Assembly: GCA_026168455.1 (NCBI GenBank)
Contig: CM047427.1
Location: 15,529,505 to 15,593,504 of the forward strand
Direction of reading: 5' to 3'
Origin: Theocolax elegans
Taxonomy: Eukaryota; Arthropoda; Insecta; Hymenoptera; Cerocephalidae
DNA length: 64,000 nucleotides
The position numbers and the translations under genes are program-made. Shown piece by piece: positions 59,205 to 64,000 of this stretch (its first letter is position 1; the number at the start of each line of letters is the position of its first letter). Below the pieces are notes generated by a model. The model made no database searches. It saw only the letters and a list, made by a program, of their open reading frames with translations, and had not been told where the DNA came from.

Positions 59205-60060
59205 CTCGTTATAAATCGTAGAGGTTTCGGTCGAATCCGCTTTGGTCGCTCAGGGAAATAGCTGACGTTGTACTCCACTCCTCGTGAATGCGGCATCACA
59301 TTGTAGAGCGCGCGTCGGTGTGTGGGTGCGGAGTGGGCGCGCGGGTGAGCGGGCGAGTTTTCTCGGGGTGCGTCGCCGGGGTACAGCCAAGGGAGGTGAA
59401 TGGAGGCGGTGGCCAACCCCAAGCCGAGTTGCCGGGGCAACGCGGGAGAGAGGCGTAGGCGACGAAAGGGGGACCCGCTTCTCCGCCAGTCCACTGGGCT
59501 GGGCTACCCCCGTCCTCGTCGCCGTCTGCTCGGTCTTCTCACCCCACCTACGCTCCCCTCCCTATCTTGGATTCTCGGGGTATAATCGGCCGAGGAGACG
59601 GTCGCCTCGTCCTCGCTGCCGCTTTCTCTCGAAATTTCACGATGCTGCGTCCGACAGCCGGCGCGAGGAGCGAAAGAACCACGACCGAGGGCGCGCAGGG
59701 GCTGGATTTTCCCTCTCGGTTTTTCTGCGCTCGGGAGTTATCGATGCTCCCGACGGAGGGGTGGTCGCTACCCGCGCTCGGTGGCGGGGATTCAAGTGGA
59801 AGCTGCGGCCAATCCGAAGGAGTCGTCGTCATGGTTACTCGCGACCGGGGGCGCCTCCGTCTCCGACTGCGCGCGCGCCAACCCCGCACGCACACACACA
59901 CACACACAAACTCATCACTGATCCCTCGCTCGCGTGCACGCGGCTGACGTCTTCGCTTCTCGCGCAGAGGCTTCTCTCGACTTCGCTTAACCCACTTTCC
60001 CGGGACGGTCAACTTCGGCAACCTCTTCTCCTGGCTAAGTCACCCTCGAACTATTTCCTC
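59205..60060. promoter_or_regulatory. GC-rich island, candidate promoter
   Basis: About 850 bases with dense CG dinucleotides in AT-rich surroundings, comparable to the block at 39.5-40.4 kb. It could be a promoter or first-exon region of another pangolin transcript, or of a short unannotated RNA. Nothing coding is recognised. Confidence 0.3.
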
Positions 60061-60684
60061 AATTTTAACGCTGGCCTGCCTCGTCTTCGCGCCTTTTGCC
60101 TTCCCAACAACTTTTGCATTAAGAACTCACCTTCTTTTTTTCATTTCCTTGATGGTTTCGCGTGCTTACCGCTTGTTTACGTTTTATTATCAATTTGGAG
60201 TTGATCTCTTATCATTTTTAAACGGATTAAAGTACAAATAAATAAAAAGATAACTAAAAATTATTTAATCGCAAATTAAATTAATTCTGAAATATTTAAA
60301 AAGATTATTCGAACAAAGAATTTCAAGCTCATTATATAATAGAATACTTATTCATAAACATAAATTATGAAATTGTATAGTGTATAAGGAGTTAATGTAC
60401 ACAACAAAAATTGTACAGTCCAAAGAATTTGGTTAAATTTTCTAAAGTTTTAACATGCACTGTACGAATGGATTTATAAATATAGCGTAAAGACGAAATA
60501 AAATGTACAGATCAATCATCGAGTTTACATTGACCTATAATGAGACTAATATGGCGGAAGAAAGGAAAACAAGTAATGCGTGTGCGGATCGAAAAAGCAG
60601 AATACAGTAAACTCGATAAAAAGTTTGATGCTCTGGGCATTACGTAATTGCATACGAGGGAACACGGCGCGAGAGAAAGAGAGG

Positions 60685-60686
60685 TA

Positions 60687-60745
<59 letters not shown>
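60685..60745. repeat. GA dinucleotide microsatellite
   Basis: A (GA)n run of about 50 bases, followed by AGCGAGC-type repeats to 60765. Confidence 0.85.
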
Positions 60746-61622
60746 CGAGCAAGCGAGCGAGCGAGGTGTAGCAAAGAGGCAGGGGAGAGGAGTGAAGGGA
60801 GATGGGTGGGGAGGGGTGAGGTAAAGGGAAGGTACAAGGGCAAACATAAGAGTCCAGAGCGATGAATGAAAGCGAACCTAGCCAATTCGGCAGTGCAAAG
60901 CCTATAATTTCGCCTTTATGAAACCGTCACGCTCGGACGTTTGAGTAGCATAAACGTTTATCGGGCGCACACGCACCGATCCTGCAATTCACTGGCGTTG
61001 ATTCCTGTGCTTTATTACTCGGTTTCCCTGAAATCTCGTTAACTACTCGAGTGGCTTGTTAATCTTTCCGGTGTGCCCGTCTATTTTCGGTAGGTTACCG
61101 CTATACTCTCACCTGTACACCCCTTTTTACTATTTTAAAACTTTTTGTTTCCTCCTCCTCCTCCTCCACTTTCCCATTCATTCAAAATTCTCTACTGTCT
61201 CGTTCCTTTTTTTTCTATCTTCTTCTATATATAAATATACGCGCATATCTTAAGCGAATTAGCGTTGCCTCTTTTTCGCACCCGCCGTTCTCGAGTTATA
61301 ATCGAGTTTGTCTATTTCCCTGGGTGATCAAGCACTTTCTCGACCGTCTACCAAACTTCTCGATAACTTTACATTTTCAACATGTCGGATCTTATTGGCA
61401 ACTCGGAGGAGAAGTTTCACGTTGATTACTCCAACATCGGATACAAGTATCTATATATTTCTCCCCCCTCGCCCCTCTATCTCTCTCTCTCGCTCTTTGG
61501 GTAGCTTTACTCAAACTCGCTTTCGATTTCTGTACCTTGACCTCTTTCACATGCAAACTACGAAATGTCGTTGACTTTAGAGTACTTACCGAGGTTCTTG
61601 CAAGCTAAACCAACTTGCTTAC

Positions 61623-61664
61623 TACTCTTTCTCTTATATATATATATAATGAAGAGAAAGAGTA
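61623..61664. repeat. Perfect inverted repeat, 13-base arms
   Basis: The left arm TACTCTTTCTCTT (61623-61635) and right arm AAGAGAAAGAGTA (61652-61664) are exact reverse complements around a 16-base TA-rich loop. A hairpin or cruciform could form. No gene is associated with it. Confidence 0.85.
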
Positions 61665-62213
61665 TCATATATATATATTTGTAAATCAGAGATAAAATAC
61701 TTGAAAATTGTTTTACCTACTAAGTTTTAATATTTTTTTTCGATTTGTACTTGTAATTGACACAACGTTTAGGGTAAAACTATTTTTTATTTTGTTTTCG
61801 TTAATTTTTTATTTTTAGGTACTAATTATATATGTATATACAATTACATTAACTTAAATAATTAATTAGAATGTAATTAAAACTTTTTAACGATAAAAAA
61901 CAGCTGTTAAATTAATCTGACTACTGCTGCGGTTTGTTTGCTAACTTTAGTATCATTCTTTTTTCATTAAAGATTGATAAAGTTACTCTATTATTCAAAA
62001 CTTTATACATCATATTAATAAACAAAAGAACACGATAAAATAATTGTATAAACATAAATAGGCATTGACAAAATTGAAGGGCAGGTTGTTTGCCTCGTTT
62101 ATCTAGGTAGAAAACTAAATAAATAAAGCGCGCGAAAAATATAGAGAAGGTATACGTAAAATATATACACATAAAGTAACGAAAGGATGCAAGAGAAATA
62201 AAGGAGGAGAGAG

Positions 62214-62238
62214 GGAAGGAAGGAAGGAAGGAAGGAAG
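62214..62238. repeat. GGAA tetranucleotide microsatellite
   Basis: Five to six consecutive GGAA units in intergenic or intronic sequence. Confidence 0.85.
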
Positions 62239-63129
62239 AAAAACGGAAGTCCAAACAACAGCGGGCTCAAGTGAATTTCTCGCTCGCGAGCGCCTTAAAC
62301 GTTCGTCAGTGCCAGAATAAAACGAGTCTTTTGTTTTATAAACAGCATCAGAGACACGTCACGCTTCGCATCTCAGTCGAGCACGAAGAAGAGGAGTCGC
62401 TTCGTGTTCTCTCTCTCTCTCTCTCTTTCTCTCTCACTCTCGGTTCTATGTACGCAATCAAGGCGCGACAACGTTTGATCTGAGAAATCTCGCGTGCTAT
62501 GTAAACAGAATCTCTTCCCGTTACCATTCGCACTCTTTATCCTCTAATTTTACCCCCATTCTACGGAAACAATTTTTTTAATGCACTCGGATTTACGGGT
62601 GAGAAAATTTTACACTTACGACTTAGCTGACATAATGCGTTTTCAGATTTATTTCCAAGACATTCTTTATTATATTGCCAAAGTATATCATTTTGGAGGA
62701 AGCTAAAATGAAATTTGTGTAGAGTTTGACTTTATTTATTGACGTCCGTAAATAAGCGTAGGATATTAAAAAACAGCATTTAGAATTTCAAAAGTATTTG
62801 ACAGGGGTATTGTATTATTTTATGCTTATTCAACTTGTATAGACATTATCGTCTGTCCAGTGAATATATTTTGACCTCATACATACGAGACGAAAAAAGG
62901 AAACCGAATTCAAAACCCATGTTTTCGTAACTGACGCCGACGAACGGGGAGAGTCAGCCCTCGTAGAAAATGTTTCCCCGTGAAAAGGTTTTCTCGAAAT
63001 AGCCATCGGTGCAACGACGTTATTTCCCCTGCGCTACGAGTGTCGAAAAAGAAAGGAAAGAAAAAAGGAAAAAGTAAGCTCAAGTAGAAATTTGTTATCG
63101 CATTTATGAAAGCAAAGTATTATCGAAGC

Positions 63130-63660
63130 TCGTTTCTCGGGTGCGATTCGAGGTAGAGTTGGGTCACCGGACACGTGGATGCTTGGGGGTTGCAGGGGTG
63201 GCTGAGCGTAGTTGGGACGAGCGAGGGTGGGTGGGAGGTCTCGAAGAGGGTGGTCGCTGGCGCGTCGGTAGGATCAAAGGGCGGCGGCGCTCGGAATGGC
63301 GCTGGCAGACCGAGGCGACAACGAGCAAATCTGATTTTCGCTCCACTTGCCCTCGGCGGCGCGCAGCAACACACCCACCAACCTCTCTCTCTCTCTCTCT
63401 CTCTCTCGCTCGCTCGCTCGCTCTTGCTCTCGGTCTCTCCTTCTCGCGGGGAGCTATTCGTAGCCTGGCCTCGACTTTGGCATACTTCTCGGTTCGCATG
63501 CCGTGAGAGAGGTACCCCCGCGGAAAACCTCTCGACAAACTTTCCACGAAGGAACTTTCCCTCCGGGCCGCAGCCACCTCTCGTCTTCCCGATCGAGATC
63601 GACCCGCGTCTCGCCCGGAAAAGCTACGGCGGAATTGAATTTCTCGAGGTGTATATAAGG
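63130..63660. promoter_or_regulatory. GC-rich island near the window end, candidate promoter
   Basis: GC-rich sequence with a (CT)n tract (63383-63407) and CTCG repeats. Its composition resembles the other islands in this locus. No coding sequence is recognised on either strand. Confidence 0.3.
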
Positions 63661-64000
63661 AAGGAGAGAGAGGGAGAGGGAGAGGGTGAGGAGGAAGAAG
63701 GGGGGGGGGGGAATATTCATGGTAGCGGTAACGAGCTCTGGAAATCAAAATGGCTCGGTTATGCCGCGAGGAGAGAAGGATTTTCGCGCGTTAACCCTGA
63801 GATCAAAGTATGCGCGCCTCCAGATCGTTCGTTCGTTCGTTCTCCCGCTCGCTCACTTGCTCAATTGCTCGTGTCTGGGACGCCTAAAACCCCCTTGGTA
63901 AGAAATTGGTAAATTTTCTCGGCGTGTGCACGTATACGTACGTACAGCCTCGACAAGGTGGTAACAAAAAAACGTAATTACCGTGTTGCAGACGGTGCGC

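Larger units (their letters stand above)
56481..64000 (-). other. Presumed further pangolin intron / upstream sequence
   Basis: No supported exon. Sequence alternates between AT-rich stretches (56740-57000, 58540-58740, 60200-60480, 61700-62150) and GC-richer islands (59110-60060, 63130-63660). The beta-catenin-binding exon of pangolin was looked for and not found. Long ORFs in the islands (for example 59284-60204 plus, 63175-63912 plus) are composition-driven and contain CACA or CTCT runs. Confidence 0.5.

Noticed and set aside
59284..60204. 306-codon plus-strand ORF and a 157-codon minus-strand ORF in the GC-rich island
   Set aside because: Arg/Ser/Pro-rich translations including CACACA-coded runs; open on several frames as expected of GC-rich DNA.
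63164..63912. Long ORFs on both strands near the window end
   Set aside because: Dominated by CTCT/GAGA and GC-rich low-complexity sequence; no TCF N-terminal or other domain recognised.
1..64000. tRNA genes, CRISPR arrays, operons or bacterial features
   Set aside because: Read for but not seen; spliced genes and composition show eukaryotic nuclear DNA.

Overview
The window looks like insect nuclear DNA, most likely hymenopteran. It is AT-rich and intron-rich, with many CT/GA, TA and AAT microsatellites, GC-rich coding exons and GC-rich promoter-like patches. The order is my inference from composition and gene content; no species is claimed. I see no tRNA, rRNA, CRISPR array or complete mobile element.

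Layout. (1) 1-5864 is upstream and 5'-untranslated sequence. (2) 5866-7373, plus strand, is a complete five-exon sphingomyelin-synthase-family gene with an intact catalytic triad. (3) 7374-14617 is AT-rich 3' and intergenic sequence. (4) 14618-23167, plus strand, is a large multi-exon gene I do not recognise. Its protein is a string of about seven diverged copies of one ~150-250-residue module. The module resembles a papain-like cysteine peptidase domain, but every copy lacks the expected cysteine. Inside it lies a ~763-bp, nearly identical tandem duplication with single-base indels that break the frame. (5) 23168-27505 is the convergent intergenic/3'-UTR region. (6) From 53607 down to 27506, minus strand, runs the 3' two thirds of a TCF/LEF gene (pangolin). 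It carries the HMG box, two alternative exons for the second half of that box, a C-clamp split over two exons, an alternative Gly-rich terminal exon, and an internal alternative first exon at 39540. The beta-catenin-binding exons are not visible and probably lie beyond 64000. (7) A GC-rich DDE_1 (pogo/Tigger/jerky-type) transposase-derived ORF lies at 54541-55861, also on the minus strand, just upstream of the 53.5-kb exon and presumably inside a pangolin intron. Its catalytic acids are gone. It ends at a good splice donor that is in phase with the next pangolin exon. (8) 56-64 kb is presumed intron, with GC-rich islands and simple repeats.

How they relate. The sphingolipid gene and the modular gene show no evident functional link to pangolin. 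Pangolin is the Wnt/beta-catenin transcription effector. Its exon layout can yield several proteins: with or without the N-terminal region, with either of two HMG second halves, and with a full, partial or absent C-clamp.

Most notable: the unrecognised modular pseudo-peptidase gene, the duplicated HMG exons, the internal pangolin start, and the exapted transposase with a possible in-frame splice to TCF. Single-base frameshifts recur at three loci (module gene, tandem duplication, transposase ORF), so assembly error must be excluded before any is called a pseudogene.
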